Positions 1 to 9,956 of a DNA stretch of 64,000 nt are shown one piece after another. The position numbers were made by a program, and so were the translations under genes. Every line of letters starts with the position of its first letter. The stretch's first letter is position 1. Source of the stretch: Gammaproteobacteria bacterium (GTDB lineage: Bacteria > Pseudomonadota > Gammaproteobacteria > Nevskiales > Nevskiaceae); the NCBI GenBank assembly GCA_026398815.1, contig JAPLSA010000032.1, forward strand, positions 1-64,000. The letters run 5' to 3'. The notes under the pieces are model-generated. The model saw only the letters and a program-made list of their open reading frames with translations, had not been told where the DNA came from and searched no databases.

Positions 1-123
1 ATGGCCGAAGACTGGCGGTATCGCTACAACCACCACCGACCACATCGCGCACTCGGGGGGTTGCCGCCTGTTCCGTACGCCTTGGCAATATCATCCACAA
101 CCTCTATCCCAGGCTGTCTCTGA
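1..123 (+). CDS. IS3-family transposase OrfB, C-terminal fragment
   Basis: This is the open 5' edge of the window. The 40 visible residues begin M-A-E-D-W and contain YNHHRPHRALGGLPP followed by a short tail and TGA at 121-123. This tail, in which the DDE catalytic glutamate lies some 40 residues upstream, is diagnostic of IS3-family DNA strand transferases. The rest of the gene, including the catalytic residues, is off the left edge. The initial ATG is internal and not a start. Confidence 0.8.
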   Translation: MAEDWRYRYNHHRPHRALGGLPPVPYALAISSTTSIPGCL

Positions 124-140
124 AAAACGAGGACGCTTCA
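1..140 (+). mobile_element. Right end of an IS3-family insertion sequence (partial)
   Basis: Positions 1-123 read in frame as the last 40 residues of an IS3-type transposase: the W-x-x-x-YN-x-x-RPH-x-ALGG-x-PP-x-x-YA signature that closes the DDE integrase core of OrfB proteins. After the stop the DNA runs to ...GCTTCA at 131-140, and from 141 leftover codons of a diguanylate cyclase begin. IS3 elements end in 5'-TG...CA-3', so CA at 139-140 is the likely right terminus (on the other strand TGAAGCGTCC). The left end and the target duplication lie outside the window. Confidence 0.8.
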
Positions 141-3100
141 CCACGAACTCGTCGCCGCCGAGGCGCGCCACGGTATCCGAGGCACGTACCGTCTGCTGCA
201 GCCGCTTCGCCACTTCGACCAGCAGCAGGTCGCCGACGTGATGACCCAGCGAATCGTTGATCCGCTTGAAATGATCGAGATCGAGCATCATCACCGCCAG
301 CCGGCTCCGGTGGCGGCGCGCGCTTTCCATTGCCACCGCCAGACGATCGTTGAGCAGCATGCGGTTCGGCAGGCCGGTCAGGAAGTCGTGATGGGCGACG
401 TGCCGGGTGTACTCCTCGCGGCGCTTGCGCTCGGTGATGTCGTAGGCAATGCCGAGAAAGCCGTTGACTTCACCGTCCGCGTCGCGCAATGCAGTGACCG
501 CCATGCTGGCCAGGAAGCGCGAACCGTCCTTGCGGATCAACGTCCACTCGCGCTCTTCCGACAGGCCATGCCGTGGCCGGTGCACGAACACGTCGAAACC
601 GGGCTCGATGCGGCGGCCCAGCTCCTCGCTCAGTTCGGCGGCCCGGGCCTCGACTTCCTGGGGGTCCCAGAAGCGGTCCGGCGTCCGGCCGATCACCTCT
701 TCGGGGCGATACCAGAGCATGCGAGCGGCGGCCGGGTTGAATGCCGTGATCACGCCGTCGACATCGGTCGATATGAGCATGAACGGCGCGCTGTCGAGGA
801 TCGCTTCGCGCAGGCGGCCGGCATCGGCCAGCTGCTGTTCGATGGCGCGGCGGGCGCTGAGATCGCGGATCACCTTGGTGAAGCCGATCAACTGTCCGTC
901 GTCGCCGCGCATGGCGCTGGTCACCGCATTCGACCAGATGCGGCGGCCGTCACTGCGCACCCGCCAGCCCTCGGACTCGTGCCGGCCTTCGCGTTCGGCA
1001 AGGTCGAGATGGCGCTGCGGTTCGCCGGCCTTGCGATCCTCGTCGGTGAAGAACGCGGCGTAGCTGCGGCCCAGAATCTGTTCCTTGCCGTAACCGGTGA
1101 TCCGCTCGGCACCGGGATTCCAGGACACGATCTCGCCACGCAGCCCCAGCATCAGCACACCGTAGTCGCTGATGCTGTCGATCATCAGACGGAAACGCTG
1201 CTCCAGCTGCCGGGTCAGCGCGCCGCTGCGTCGCAGATCGCTGATGTCGGTGAATGACACCACCACGTTGCGGCGGGTACCGGTCGCGTCGGAGCCAATA
1301 TCGCCAGCCATCGTGGTGTCGACGCTGAGCCAGCGGTGCTCGCCGTCGGTGCGGAGCACGCGCAACACCTCGCCGAGCACCGGAATGCCGCTGGCCAGCG
1401 TTCGCATCGCTGGCAGCTGATCGAACGTCAGCCGCTCGCCGCGCTCGTCGAAGACCTCGAAGACCAGATCACGGACATGGCGGCCGCAGACCTGATCGGC
1501 GCGGATATCGAGCATGCGCTCGCCCGCCGGGTTGATGGCCAGCATGCGGCCGTTGGCGTCGACCAGCATCAGCCCTTCGCTGAGACCTTCGACCACCGCG
1601 TGGTAACGGTCTTCGCTGCGCGCCAGGCGGTCGACCAGCGGTGCCAATCGTGAACGAAGCAGCAGCACGGCCAGTACGGTGAAGATCCCGACCAGCAGGA
1701 AGCCCCAGAACAGACCGCGCCGGACCGGGGCGTACAGCTCCGCACTGTTCAGCGACAGGCTCAGGTACAGACCGCTGTCGCCTGCGGGCTCCCAGGTCGA
1801 CAGGCGCTTGTCCACACTTCTCTGCAGGATGTCTGCGGCAGAACTGGCGGCAATCGAGGGCGGCAACGCGTCGGTGACCTGCTGTCCGGCGGCACCGGCA
1901 CAGACGACATCAGGACCGCTGCCGCACAGCAGGCTGCGCGCACTATCACCAAGCCGCTTTCCCGAAGCCAGGATCGCCGCCATTTCGGGCAGCGGCTGTT
2001 CGGTGATCAGCGTGGCGCGCACGCCGTCGCCGGCATCGACGGTGCCACGATGGCGCAGCAGGAAGCCGTCGTCGATCTGAAGCTCGGCACGACCACCGGG
2101 CAGACCGGTCAGCGCCAGCACCGGCCTGCCAGCCGCCGACGGCGCCCCGACATGAACCAGTGGTCGGCCGTCGGCACCGATCAGTGCGATATAGGAGAAG
2201 CCGTAGGCCAAAAAGCCTTCGATGTGGAGGCGAGTCGCGGCTTGTGCCTCGCGATCATCGGGCGCTTCCGCCAAACGATGGACGCCGGCGCGCAGCAGCG
2301 GCCGGGTGGTGATGATCGAGGCGCGGGTGCTGCGCAGGCTCAGCACGGTCTGCACGCCTTCGGCCATGCTGCTGCGGGCAATCGACAGGCTGCCTTCGAG
2401 CGCCCGCTCGCCTTCAATGCGGAACACCGCGACTGCAGTCACCGAAGCGATTACCGCCGTCAGCACCAGCGCCATCGACACTAGGCTGCGCAGTTCGCGC
2501 GCTTCCGCGCCGTCACGGGTTTCCAGCGCATCCCAGCGCCACCACAGCGCCGCCGCGACCATCAGCAGCCCGAGCGCGGTATGCAGCGCCATCTTTGAAA
2601 ATACATACCAGTTGACCAGCCATTCGATGCGCAGCGCGTAGCCGGCAATCGCCGCCAGCGCGATCAGGAACAGCAGCGCCGCCGAGGCACGGCCGATGGC
2701 GACCTGGCGCGGCAGGGGCTTGCGCAGCGCGGTAAGGGCCAGCGCGGACAGTGCCGCGATCAGGAAACTGCACGAGGTCGCCATCGACTGCTGCCCGGGC
2801 CGCGGGTTGTCGTCGGCGGCCCAGTCATGGAACCCACTCAGGTTGATGCCCAGTTCCAGTCCGGAGGCGATCTGGAGCAGATTGATCGCCACCAGCAGCA
2901 GGATCAGCGCTGACGGCAGCAGCACCACGAGCCGGCCGGTCTCGACGCGTCGCGGCACCAGCACGGCGCAGCCGAACAGGATGAAGTCCAGCGCCGTCTG
3001 CGCCACCATGCCGGTCATGCCGGGAATCAAATGGGTCAGCGACGGCCACCGCCCGAACCAGCCGGCCAGCACCAAGCCGCCGAGCACGATCATCAGCGTT

Positions 3101-3216
3101 GCCAGCAGGCGCGGTGCGCGGCGCCCCAGCGACGTTTGATTAGACGACGGCATCGCGCTCGCCGGGGCGGCACCATCATCTGGCGGCAGAAGTGCGCGCC
3201 TGGCAGGGATTGACAC
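141..3216 (-). pseudogene. Membrane PAS-GGDEF diguanylate cyclase, cut inside GGDEF by an IS
   Basis: The protein starts at a GTG (3214-3216) with a GAGG about 9 nt upstream. It has roughly seven hydrophobic segments in residues 35-260, an extracytoplasmic sensor region (about 265-495), a membrane segment near 500-520, three PAS domains (about 535-665, 670-795, 800-930) and a GGDEF domain from about 945. The reading frame breaks right after GGDEFV, where the IS3 end begins; the last 16 codons (to 91) are IS sequence. Most of the catalytic domain after the signature is lost, so cyclic-di-GMP synthesis should be abolished. No EAL domain is visible, although one could have followed originally. 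Confidence 0.85.
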
Positions 3217-3379
3217 GACAGGAATCCTCGGGTGGTGCGGCGCGGCGCCGCCGCGACCATCGGTTATCGGCCGAATCCGTTCTCGCTGAATAGTCTGTTT
3301 TTGCCTATCCCGGCGCAGCGTATCGAACTCGCCTCACGGGGACGCCACGACGCGAGCAACGGCGTGCTCGCTCCGGCGC

Positions 3380-3784
3380 TTGCTGGAGCAGGTGAGGCCG
3401 AATGCCGAGCTGCTGTCGTTCCTGATCGTCGCAGCCGCAAAGCTGTCCGGCTATCCGGAGATTGTGGTCGCCGAGCTGCCGCCAGTGCGGATGGCGCCGG
3501 TCGACACCATCGCCGGCGCGACCTGCCCCGAGGAACCGGCCGGCTGCACCGGCATCACGGCGACCTTCGAGACCGAGGCTCCGGTGATCCTGATCTGCGA
3601 CTCGTTGAATCTCGAGGACTCCGCCGACAACTCCTTCCGGCTGCACGCGTTTGTGGACGCCCTGCAGTAAAAGGCGCGCGACGACGACAGCTTCCGCGAC
3701 TGCACGACAACGCCGAAAACCGAGGCCTACCGGGCGCAGAACGCCTATGTGAAATGCGAAAGCGAATTCCTGCGCCTCGGCGAG
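3380..3784 (+). pseudogene. Decayed gene, possibly metallopeptidase-like (DUF6647-like?)
   Basis: An open frame from a TTG at 3380 reads 96 residues to TAA (3668-3670). The same frame continues past the stop with clearly protein-like sequence (KARDDDSFRDC... EAYRAQNAYVKCESEFLRLGE) to about 3784. The residues before the stop, LHAFVDALQ, look like a degraded L-H-E-x-x-H-x-L-Q zinc-binding helix, and TAA replaces what may have been a tyrosine codon. There is no good start site and no ribosome-binding site. It looks like a broken gene for a small secreted or cytosolic hydrolase-like protein. The family suggestion is recalled from motif layout only. Confidence 0.4.
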
Positions 3785-3982
3785 AGGCGGGCCGACCAGC
3801 GATGCGCCGAGGACACTGGCACGCTGTCCGTCGTGATCCGATGTCGACCCCCGACGCGGGCAAGCCAGCGGCGACACCTGAACGGCTGGGGCCGCTGCCG
3901 TGAATCGCTGGCTTCGCCACCGGTCGCTGACGGCGGCGGCTTCAGCTCACCGCGCGGACACGATCAGCAACAGAGGCGCGCT

Positions 3983-5572
3983 TCAACCGCCGGCAATGAA
4001 CAGCTTGTAAGCCGGATTCTCGCTTTCGTCGTGGTACTCGTAGCCGAGCGCGTCGAGCGCGCGCCGGCATTCGCTGCGTTCCTTCTTCGGCACCTGCAGG
4101 CCGCACAGCACGCGGCCGTAGGCGGCGCCGTGGTTGCGGTAGTGGAACAGCGAGATGTTCCAGCGCCCGCCGACCGCCGAGAGGAAATCGGCCAGCGCGG
4201 CCGGCCGTTCCGGGAATTCGAAGCGGAACAGGCGTTCGTCGGCCAGCCCCGGTGCGCGGCCGCCGACCATGTAGCGGATGTGGACCTTGGCCATCTCGTC
4301 GTCGGTCAGGTCGGTGACCGCCATGCCCTCGCCGCGCAGCGCCTCGATGGTCGCGTCGCGGGCGGCGCGGTCATCGAAATGGACACCAGCGAAGACGTGC
4401 GCCTCGGTGGCCGAACCGTAGCGGTAGTTGAACTCGGTGATCGAGCGCCGGCCGAGCAGCTTCAGGAACTTGCGGAAGCTGCCGGGCTTTTCGGGAATGG
4501 TCACCGCGAGCAGGGTTTCGCGGCCGTCGCCCAGCTCCGCGCGCTCGGCGATGTGACGCAGGCGGTCGAAATTCAGGTTGGCGCCGCTGATCGTCGCGAC
4601 ATAGGTCTTGCCGGTTTCGCCGGTCTGGGCGACCCATTTCTTGATGCCGGCCACGGCCAGCGCGCCGGCCGGTTCGGGCAGGCTGCGGTTCTCGGCGAAG
4701 ACATCGCGGATCGCCGCGCAGATCTCGTCGGCCGACACCCGCAGGCAGGCGTCCACAGTGTCCTTGCAGACCTTGAACGGCTCCGCTCCCGCCTGGCGCA
4801 CGGCCACACCATCGGCGAACAGGCCGACCTGCGGCAGCTTGACCCGGCGGCCGGCTTCCAGCGCCTGCGCCATGCAGTCGGAATCGTCCGGCTCGACGCT
4901 GATCACCTTGATGCCGGGACGCACCGCCTTGATCCACGCCGCGATGCCGGCCAGCAGGCCGCCGCCGCCAGTGCAGACGAAGACCGCATCGCAGGGGCCG
5001 TCGCCGATCTGCTCGAGGATTTCCTTGGCCACCGTGCCCTGGCCGGCGATGACATCGGCATCGTCGTACGGCGGGATCATGGTCAGGCCCTTGGTCTCGG
5101 CCAGCTCGGCGGCATGGGCCGCGGCATCGTCGAAGGCATCGCCATGCAGCACGATCTTGCCGCCGAGCGCGCGCACCGAATCGACCTTCACCGATGGCGT
5201 GGTGCGCGGCATCACGATCCAGGCCGGGATGCCGAGCCGCTTGCCCGCCAGCGCCACGCCCTGGGCGTGATTGCCGGCGCTGGCGCAGATGACGCCGCGG
5301 GCGCGCGCCGCATCCGGCAGCTGGACGATCTTGTTGTAGGCGCCGCGAAGCTTGAACGAGCGCACCGACTGGGTGTCCTCGCGCTTCAGCCACAGCTTGT
5401 TGGCCAGCCGGGCCGACAGCTTCGGGGCGAATTCCAGCGCCGAAACGATCGCCACGTCGTAGACCCGGGCGCGCTCGATGCGCGACTTGTAGTCGGCGAG
5501 CAGGCGCTCGCGGTCGGAACGGCCGGACTTGGCGGCGGAAGGCGGAGACGCGGGCGCGGCGGAATCGGTCAC
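3983..5572 (-). CDS. ilvA: Threonine ammonia-lyase (threonine deaminase), biosynthetic
   Basis: IlvA converts threonine to 2-oxobutanoate with pyridoxal phosphate, the first step of isoleucine synthesis. The 529-residue product has the PLP lysine in SFKLRGAYN, the ASAGNHAQG substrate loop and the GGGGL phosphate-binding loop. These are followed by two ACT-like regulatory domains (EKPGSFRKF and ERPAALADF), the layout of the isoleucine-inhibited long form (E. coli IlvA is 514 residues). The start is taken as GTG at 5572, since no ATG lies close to the conserved region; the open frame extending to 6625 is an artefact across proC. It lies divergent from proC with 147 bp between starts. Confidence 0.93.
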   Translation of the reverse strand: MTDSAAPASPPSAAKSGRSDRERLLADYKSRIERARVYDVAIVSALEFAPKLSARLANKLWLKREDTQSVRSFKLRGAYNKIVQLPDAARARGVICASAGNHAQGVALAGKRLGIPAWIVMPRTTPSVKVDSVRALGGKIVLHGDAFDDAAAHAAELAETKGLTMIPPYDDADVIAGQGTVAKEILEQIGDGPCDAVFVCTGGGGLLAGIAAWIKAVRPGIKVISVEPDDSDCMAQALEAGRRVKLPQVGLFADGVAVRQAGAEPFKVCKDTVDACLRVSADEICAAIRDVFAENRSLPEPAGALAVAGIKKWVAQTGETGKTYVATISGANLNFDRLRHIAERAELGDGRETLLAVTIPEKPGSFRKFLKLLGRRSITEFNYRYGSATEAHVFAGVHFDDRAARDATIEALRGEGMAVTDLTDDEMAKVHIRYMVGGRAPGLADERLFRFEFPERPAALADFLSAVGGRWNISLFHYRNHGAAYGRVLCGLQVPKKERSECRRALDALGYEYHDESENPAYKLFIAGG

Positions 5573-5719
5573 GGCGTTCGAAGCTCTGGATGACGAGGGG
5601 CCAGACGGCGCCCGGTGCGGTCCGAATCGCGGCCGGACACTGGCTGGAGACGGGCGGGTCGAGGGCGGGGGTCGCGTATCATACCGTCCGCTCTTTCGTG
5701 CCCTTCCCCCGCGAGCCCG

Positions 5720-6586
5720 ATGTCCCAGACGCCCTCCCCTGCACCCGCGCCTGCCGCGAGCGCCGACACCATCGCTTTCATCGGCGGCGGCAACATGGCT
5801 GCCAGCCTGATCGGCGGCCTCGTCGCGGCCGGTCATCCGGCGGCCCTCATCCGCGTGTCCGAGCCGGATGCCGACCGCGCCGCCGCGCTGCAGGCCCGCT
5901 TCGGGCTGGTCGTCGCCGCCGACAATGCGGCCGCCGTCGGCGGTGCCGACATCATCGTGCTGGCGACCAAGCCGCAGCAGGTCGCGGATGCGATCCGCGG
6001 GCTCGCGCTGTCTGCCGACGCCACGCTGATCTCGATCTGCGCCGGCGTCCGCATCGCCAGTCTGCGGGCGCTGATCGGCACCGGCGGCTGGAGCGGCGCG
6101 ATCGTCCGCGCGATGCCGAACACGCCGGCGCTGTTCGGCGCCGGCATCACCGGCCTGCATGCCTCCGAAGCTGCGGCGCCGCGTGCGCGGATGCAGGCGG
6201 AAACGGTGCTGAAGGCGGCCGGCCAGGTCTGCTGGGTCGACACCGAACAGCTGATGGATGCAGTGACCGCCGTCTCCGGCAGCGGCCCGGCGTACTTCTT
6301 CCTGCTGACCGAAGCGATGGCCGAAGCCGGCGTCGCGCTGGGCCTGACGCCGGCCGATGCGAAGGCGCTGGCGCTGCAGACCTTCATCGGCGCCGCGAAG
6401 ATGGCCGAGGGCACCGGCACCGACGTCGCCACGCTGCGGGCCCAGGTGACCTCGAAGGGCGGCACCACGCAGGCGGCGCTGGAAAGCCTTGAAGCGGCCG
6501 GATTCCGCCGCATTCTTGGCGACGCGTTGCAGGCCGCCGACCGCCGGGGCGCGCAGCTCGGCGACGAACTCGCCGCCACGATCTGA
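5720..6586 (+). CDS. proC: Pyrroline-5-carboxylate reductase
   Basis: ProC makes proline from 1-pyrroline-5-carboxylate using NAD(P)H. The 288-residue protein opens with an Ala/Pro-rich stretch and then IAFIGGGNMAASLIGGL, the Rossmann dinucleotide loop. It contains the MPNTPAL substrate motif and the C-terminal AVSGSGPAYFF and TSKGGTTQAAL signatures of the family. Length matches the usual 270-290. The ATG at 5720 places the Rossmann loop about 20 residues in. It is followed closely by yggT, a common neighbour of proC in proteobacteria. Confidence 0.95.
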   Translation: MSQTPSPAPAPAASADTIAFIGGGNMAASLIGGLVAAGHPAALIRVSEPDADRAAALQARFGLVVAADNAAAVGGADIIVLATKPQQVADAIRGLALSADATLISICAGVRIASLRALIGTGGWSGAIVRAMPNTPALFGAGITGLHASEAAAPRARMQAETVLKAAGQVCWVDTEQLMDAVTAVSGSGPAYFFLLTEAMAEAGVALGLTPADAKALALQTFIGAAKMAEGTGTDVATLRAQVTSKGGTTQAALESLEAAGFRRILGDALQAADRRGAQLGDELAATI

Positions 6587-6611
6587 CCCACGATCCGACG
6601 AGGACCGCGCC

Positions 6612-7160
6612 ATCATCAACGTCATCTACAGCCTGTTCACCACCCTGCTGGATCTGGTGATCTGCGCGTTCCTGCTGCGCGTGCTGCTGCAGCTGGTCAA
6701 GGCCAATTTCTACAACCCGATCTCGCAGCTGATCTGGAAGGTCACCCAGCCGGTGACGATGCCGCTGGTGCGCTTCGTGCCGCGCATCCGCAACGTCGAC
6801 ACGCCGGCCGTGCTGGTGCTGGGGGTGGTGGCGCTGCTCGACATCTGGATCGTCGCCAGCCTCTACGGCCAGCCGCTGGCGTTCTCGACCATCGCCGGGC
6901 TGGCGGCGCTGAAGGTGATCAGCCTCGGCCTGCGCATCTTCACCTTGAGCCTGCTGGTGGTGACGATCCTGTCCTGGGTCGGGCCGGGTGTGTCGAACCC
7001 GGCGGCCAACGTGCTGTGGAGCCTGACCGAGCCGGTGCTGAAGCCGGTGCGCCGGGTGATTCCGCTGGTCGCCGGCCTGGACCTGTCGCCGATCCCGGTG
7101 ATGATCCTGTTCCAGGCGCTGGACACCTGGATGCGCGCGCTGCTGGGCCTGTTCCACTGA
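6612..7160 (+). CDS. yggT: YggT family membrane protein
   Basis: This small integral membrane protein (182 residues from the chosen start) has two YggT repeats. Each has hydrophobic helices around a WVGPGVSNP or FYNPISQ-type loop, with the L-x-P-(V/L)-R-R-(V/I)-I-P segment in the C-terminal repeat. YggT proteins are linked to osmotic-shock tolerance; the molecular role is not established. The first conserved residues ([15 protein letters not shown]) are preceded by ATC-ATC with no ATG, GTG or TTG nearby, so the start is assigned to ATC at 6612, which gives the family length. The nearest canonical alternative is a TTG near 6516 deep inside proC. It overlaps metX by one base. Confidence 0.85.
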   Translation: MINVIYSLFTTLLDLVICAFLLRVLLQLVKANFYNPISQLIWKVTQPVTMPLVRFVPRIRNVDTPAVLVLGVVALLDIWIVASLYGQPLAFSTIAGLAALKVISLGLRIFTLSLLVVTILSWVGPGVSNPAANVLWSLTEPVLKPVRRVIPLVAGLDLSPIPVMILFQALDTWMRALLGLFH

Positions 7161-8308
7161 TGGCCGTGGCTGCGGATTCGGTCGGCGTCGTCACGCCCCG
7201 CAGGATCGCCATCGCCACGCCGCTGCTGCTGGCCTGCGGCCGCGTGCTGCCGGGCTTCGAGCTGATGGTGGAAACCTACGGCACGCTCAACGTGGCGCGC
7301 TCCAACGCCGTGCTGATCTGCCACGCGCTGTCCGGCGACCATCACGCCGCCGGCTACCACGCCGCCGACGACCGCAAGCCCGGCTGGTGGGATTCGGCGA
7401 TCGGCCCCGGCAAGCCGATCGATACGACCAAGTTCTTCGTCGTCTGCCTGAACAACCTCGGCGGCTGCCGCGGCTCGACCGGGCCGACGACGATCAACCC
7501 GGAAACCGGCGCGCTGTGGGGGCCGGACTTCCCGATCGTCACCGTGCGCGACTGGGTCGCCTCGCAGGCACTGCTGGCCGACCACCTCGGCATCGACGTC
7601 TGGGCAGCGGTGATCGGCGGCAGCCTCGGCGGCATGCAGGTCATGCAATGGACCATCGATTGCCCGAACCGCGTGCGCCACGCGCTGGTGATCGCCGCAG
7701 CCCCCAGAATCTCGGCGCAGAACATCGCCTTCAACGAGATCGCCCGGCAGGCGATCCTGTCCGACCCCGATTTCCACGGCGGCCGCTACATCGAGGCCGG
7801 CGTGCGGCCGGAGCGCGGGCTCAAGCTGGCGCGGATGCTCGGCCACATCACCTACCTGTCCGATACCGCGATGCGCGCCCGCTTCGGCCGCATGCTGCGC
7901 GACGGCGATGGCCAGTACAACTTCAACTACGACGTCGAGTTCGAGGTCGAAAGCTACCTGCGCCACCAGGGCAATTCCTTCGTCGACCGCTTCGACGGCA
8001 ACACCTACCTGCTGATGACCAAGGCGCTGGACTACTTCGATCCGGCGCGCGAATACGGCGACGATCTGGCCGGCGCCTTCCGCACCGCCACCGCCCGCTT
8101 CCTGGTGATCAGCTTCTCGGTCGACTGGCGCTTCTCCCCGGCCCGCTCGCGGGAAATCGTCAATGCGCTGATCGCCGCCGGCCGCGACGTGTCGTACGCG
8201 ATGATCGATTCGCAGCTCGGCCATGACGATTTCCTGATGCCGATCCCGCAGTACCACGCGGTGCTGCGCAACTACCTCGACCGGGTCGCGGCGGAGAGCG
8301 CCTCATGA
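7160..8308 (+). CDS. metX: Homoserine O-acyltransferase (acetyl- or succinyltransferase)
   Basis: MetX activates homoserine for methionine synthesis. The 382-residue alpha/beta hydrolase shows [12 protein letters not shown] (oxyanion region), [12 protein letters not shown], and the nucleophile elbow [10 protein letters not shown] with the serine near residue 154. The late SVDWRFSP and GHDDFL segments carry the acid and histidine of the triad. The start ATG overlaps the yggT stop (TGATG at 7158-7162). It is translationally coupled to metW, the usual pair in proteobacteria. Many members next to metW are succinyltransferases, and the acyl donor cannot be settled by eye. Confidence 0.93.
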   Translation: MAVAADSVGVVTPRRIAIATPLLLACGRVLPGFELMVETYGTLNVARSNAVLICHALSGDHHAAGYHAADDRKPGWWDSAIGPGKPIDTTKFFVVCLNNLGGCRGSTGPTTINPETGALWGPDFPIVTVRDWVASQALLADHLGIDVWAAVIGGSLGGMQVMQWTIDCPNRVRHALVIAAAPRISAQNIAFNEIARQAILSDPDFHGGRYIEAGVRPERGLKLARMLGHITYLSDTAMRARFGRMLRDGDGQYNFNYDVEFEVESYLRHQGNSFVDRFDGNTYLLMTKALDYFDPAREYGDDLAGAFRTATARFLVISFSVDWRFSPARSREIVNALIAAGRDVSYAMIDSQLGHDDFLMPIPQYHAVLRNYLDRVAAESAS

Positions 8309-8910
8309 GCACGCCGCTGCGTCCCGACCTGCAGCTGATTTCCGGCTGGATCGCGCCGGGCTCGCGGATTCTCGATCTCGGCTGCGGCGACGGCGCCCTG
8401 CTCGCCCATCTGGCCCGCACCCGGCAGGTGCGCGGCTACGGGCTGGAGATCGACGACGACAACGTCGCCGCCTGCGTCGCCGCCGGCATCAACGTGATCC
8501 AGGCCGACGTCGACGACGGCCTGGCGGCGTTCGCCGACCGCTCGTTCGACTATGTGGTGATGACCCAGGCGCTGCAGGCGCTGGTGCGGCCGGATCAGGT
8601 GCTGGCGGAAATGCTGCGGGTGGGGCGCGAGGTGATCGTCACCTTCCCGAACTTCGGCCACTGGCGGGTCCGAGTGGCGCTGCTCGGCGGCCACATGCCG
8701 CACACGCCGGCGCTGCCGGCGAACTGGTACGACACCGAGAACATCCACCTGTGCACGCTGGCCGATTTCGATGCGCTGTGCCGCGATTCGCACTGGCAGG
8801 TGCTGGAACGCGCGCTGCTCGACCGCAGCCACCGCACCGGCGCCAGCATCCGCATCGCGCCGAACCTGTTCTGCGAGATCGCGCTGTACAAGCTGCGCCT
8901 GCCGGGCTGA
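8305..8910 (+). CDS. metW: Methionine biosynthesis protein MetW
   Basis: MetW is a small methyltransferase-fold protein that in proteobacteria is required together with MetX for homoserine acylation. The 201-residue product has the SAM-type loop [15 protein letters not shown], the ...[28 protein letters not shown] segment and the conserved [11 protein letters not shown] motif. It starts inside the metX stop codon (ATGA overlap at 8305-8308), which indicates coupled translation and a joint complex. The stop codon lies inside a hairpin that separates it from the convergent REC-GGDEF gene. Confidence 0.95.
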   Translation: MSTPLRPDLQLISGWIAPGSRILDLGCGDGALLAHLARTRQVRGYGLEIDDDNVAACVAAGINVIQADVDDGLAAFADRSFDYVVMTQALQALVRPDQVLAEMLRVGREVIVTFPNFGHWRVRVALLGGHMPHTPALPANWYDTENIHLCTLADFDALCRDSHWQVLERALLDRSHRTGASIRIAPNLFCEIALYKLRLPG

Positions 8911-8933
8911 GGCGCTGAACTGACGCCTCAGCC
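8905..8933. terminator. Hairpin at convergent gene ends (metW / REC-GGDEF)
   Basis: A 10-bp perfect stem GGCTGAGGCG / CGCCTCAGCC (8905-8914 and 8924-8933) with a 9-nt loop overlaps the stop codons of both convergent genes. There is no T-run on either side, so it may slow or stabilise transcript ends rather than act as a classical intrinsic terminator. Confidence 0.55.
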
Positions 8934-9956
8934 GGGCACGGCCAGCAGGCAGCGGTTGCGGCCGGCGCGCTTGGCGGCATACATCGCTTCGTCCGCCGCG
9001 CGGATCAGCTGCTCGCGGTTGTCGCCATGCGGCGGGAACATCGCCAGCCCGACGCTGGCGCCGATGGTCACCGTCACCGGCCCGAGCGCGCTGTCCAGCA
9101 GGTACGGGCGGCGCAGGTCGTGGACGATCACCTCGCAGACCCGCAGGCCGGCCGCCTCGCCCTCGTCGAGGCTTTCGAGGATCACCGCGAATTCATCGCC
9201 GCCGAGCCGGGCCACGGTGTCCTCGGTGCGCAGCAGCCCGCGCAGGCGGTCGGCGATCGCCTTCAGCAGTTCGTCGCCGACCGGATGGCCGTGGGTGTCG
9301 TTGACCGGCTTGAAACCATCGATGTCGATGTAGGCCAGGCCGAACTTGCGCTGGTGCCGGCGGCTGCGCTCGATGGCACTGTCGAGCCGGTCCATGAACA
9401 GCATGCGGTTCGGCAGGTCGGTCAGCACATCGTGGCTGGCGCGGTGCCAGGCGAGCTTCTCGGTTTCCCGGCGCAGCGCCACCTCGCGCTCCAGCGCCCG
9501 CATGTGCTGCGACAGCTGCTCCAGCGCGTCCTGCAGCTCCGACTTGCGCCGGTACAGCTCCAGGAACACGGCGACCTTGGATTTCAGGATCGTCTCGTTG
9601 ACCGGCTTGGCGATGTAGTCCACCGCGCCGGAGCCGTAGCCACGCAGCCGGTGCAGGTCGTCGTAGGCGGCGCTGATGAAGATGATCGGCGTATCGCGGC
9701 TGCCTTCGTCCTCGCCGAGCAGTTCGGCGACTTCGAAGCCGTCCATCTCCGGCATGTTGACGTCGAGCAGGATCAGCGCGAAGTCGTGATCGAGGCAGGC
9801 GGCCAGCGCCTCGTTGCCGGAATCGGCCTCGATCAGCTCGGCGCCGGAACGGGCCAGCAGCCGGCGCAGCGCCAGCCGGTTCGGCGCGTGGTCGTCGACG
9901 ATCAGGATCTTCGGCAGGGCCGGCGATCCGGCAGGCGGGGCGTCGAGGTCAGTCAT
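8928..9956 (-). CDS. Response regulator with diguanylate cyclase output (REC-GGDEF)
   Basis: The 342-residue protein has an N-terminal receiver domain (ILIVDDHAPNR, phospho-acceptor Asp in LILLDVNMPEMDGF, lysine in AKPVN), a coiled-coil linker (about 145-175) and a C-terminal GGDEF domain with an intact GGDEFAV signature. It should make cyclic di-GMP when phosphorylated. It is the last gene of the minus-strand signalling operon and overlaps cheB by 4 bp (ATGA at 9953-9956). The likely phosphodonor is the hybrid kinase encoded two genes upstream. No allosteric RxxD site is obvious, although this was not checked exhaustively. Confidence 0.93.
   Translation of the reverse strand: MTDLDAPPAGSPALPKILIVDDHAPNRLALRRLLARSGAELIEADSGNEALAACLDHDFALILLDVNMPEMDGFEVAELLGEDEGSRDTPIIFISAAYDDLHRLRGYGSGAVDYIAKPVNETILKSKVAVFLELYRRKSELQDALEQLSQHMRALEREVALRRETEKLAWHRASHDVLTDLPNRMLFMDRLDSAIERSRRHQRKFGLAYIDIDGFKPVNDTHGHPVGDELLKAIADRLRGLLRTEDTVARLGGDEFAVILESLDEGEAAGLRVCEVIVHDLRRPYLLDSALGPVTVTIGASVGLAMFPPHGDNREQLIRAADEAMYAAKRAGRNRCLLAVPG

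Noticed and set aside
3749-5593. Long plus-strand frame over ilvA
   Set aside because: The translation is Arg/Gln/His/Asp-rich without recognisable motifs, typical of the antisense strand of a high-GC gene. ilvA on the minus strand is clear.
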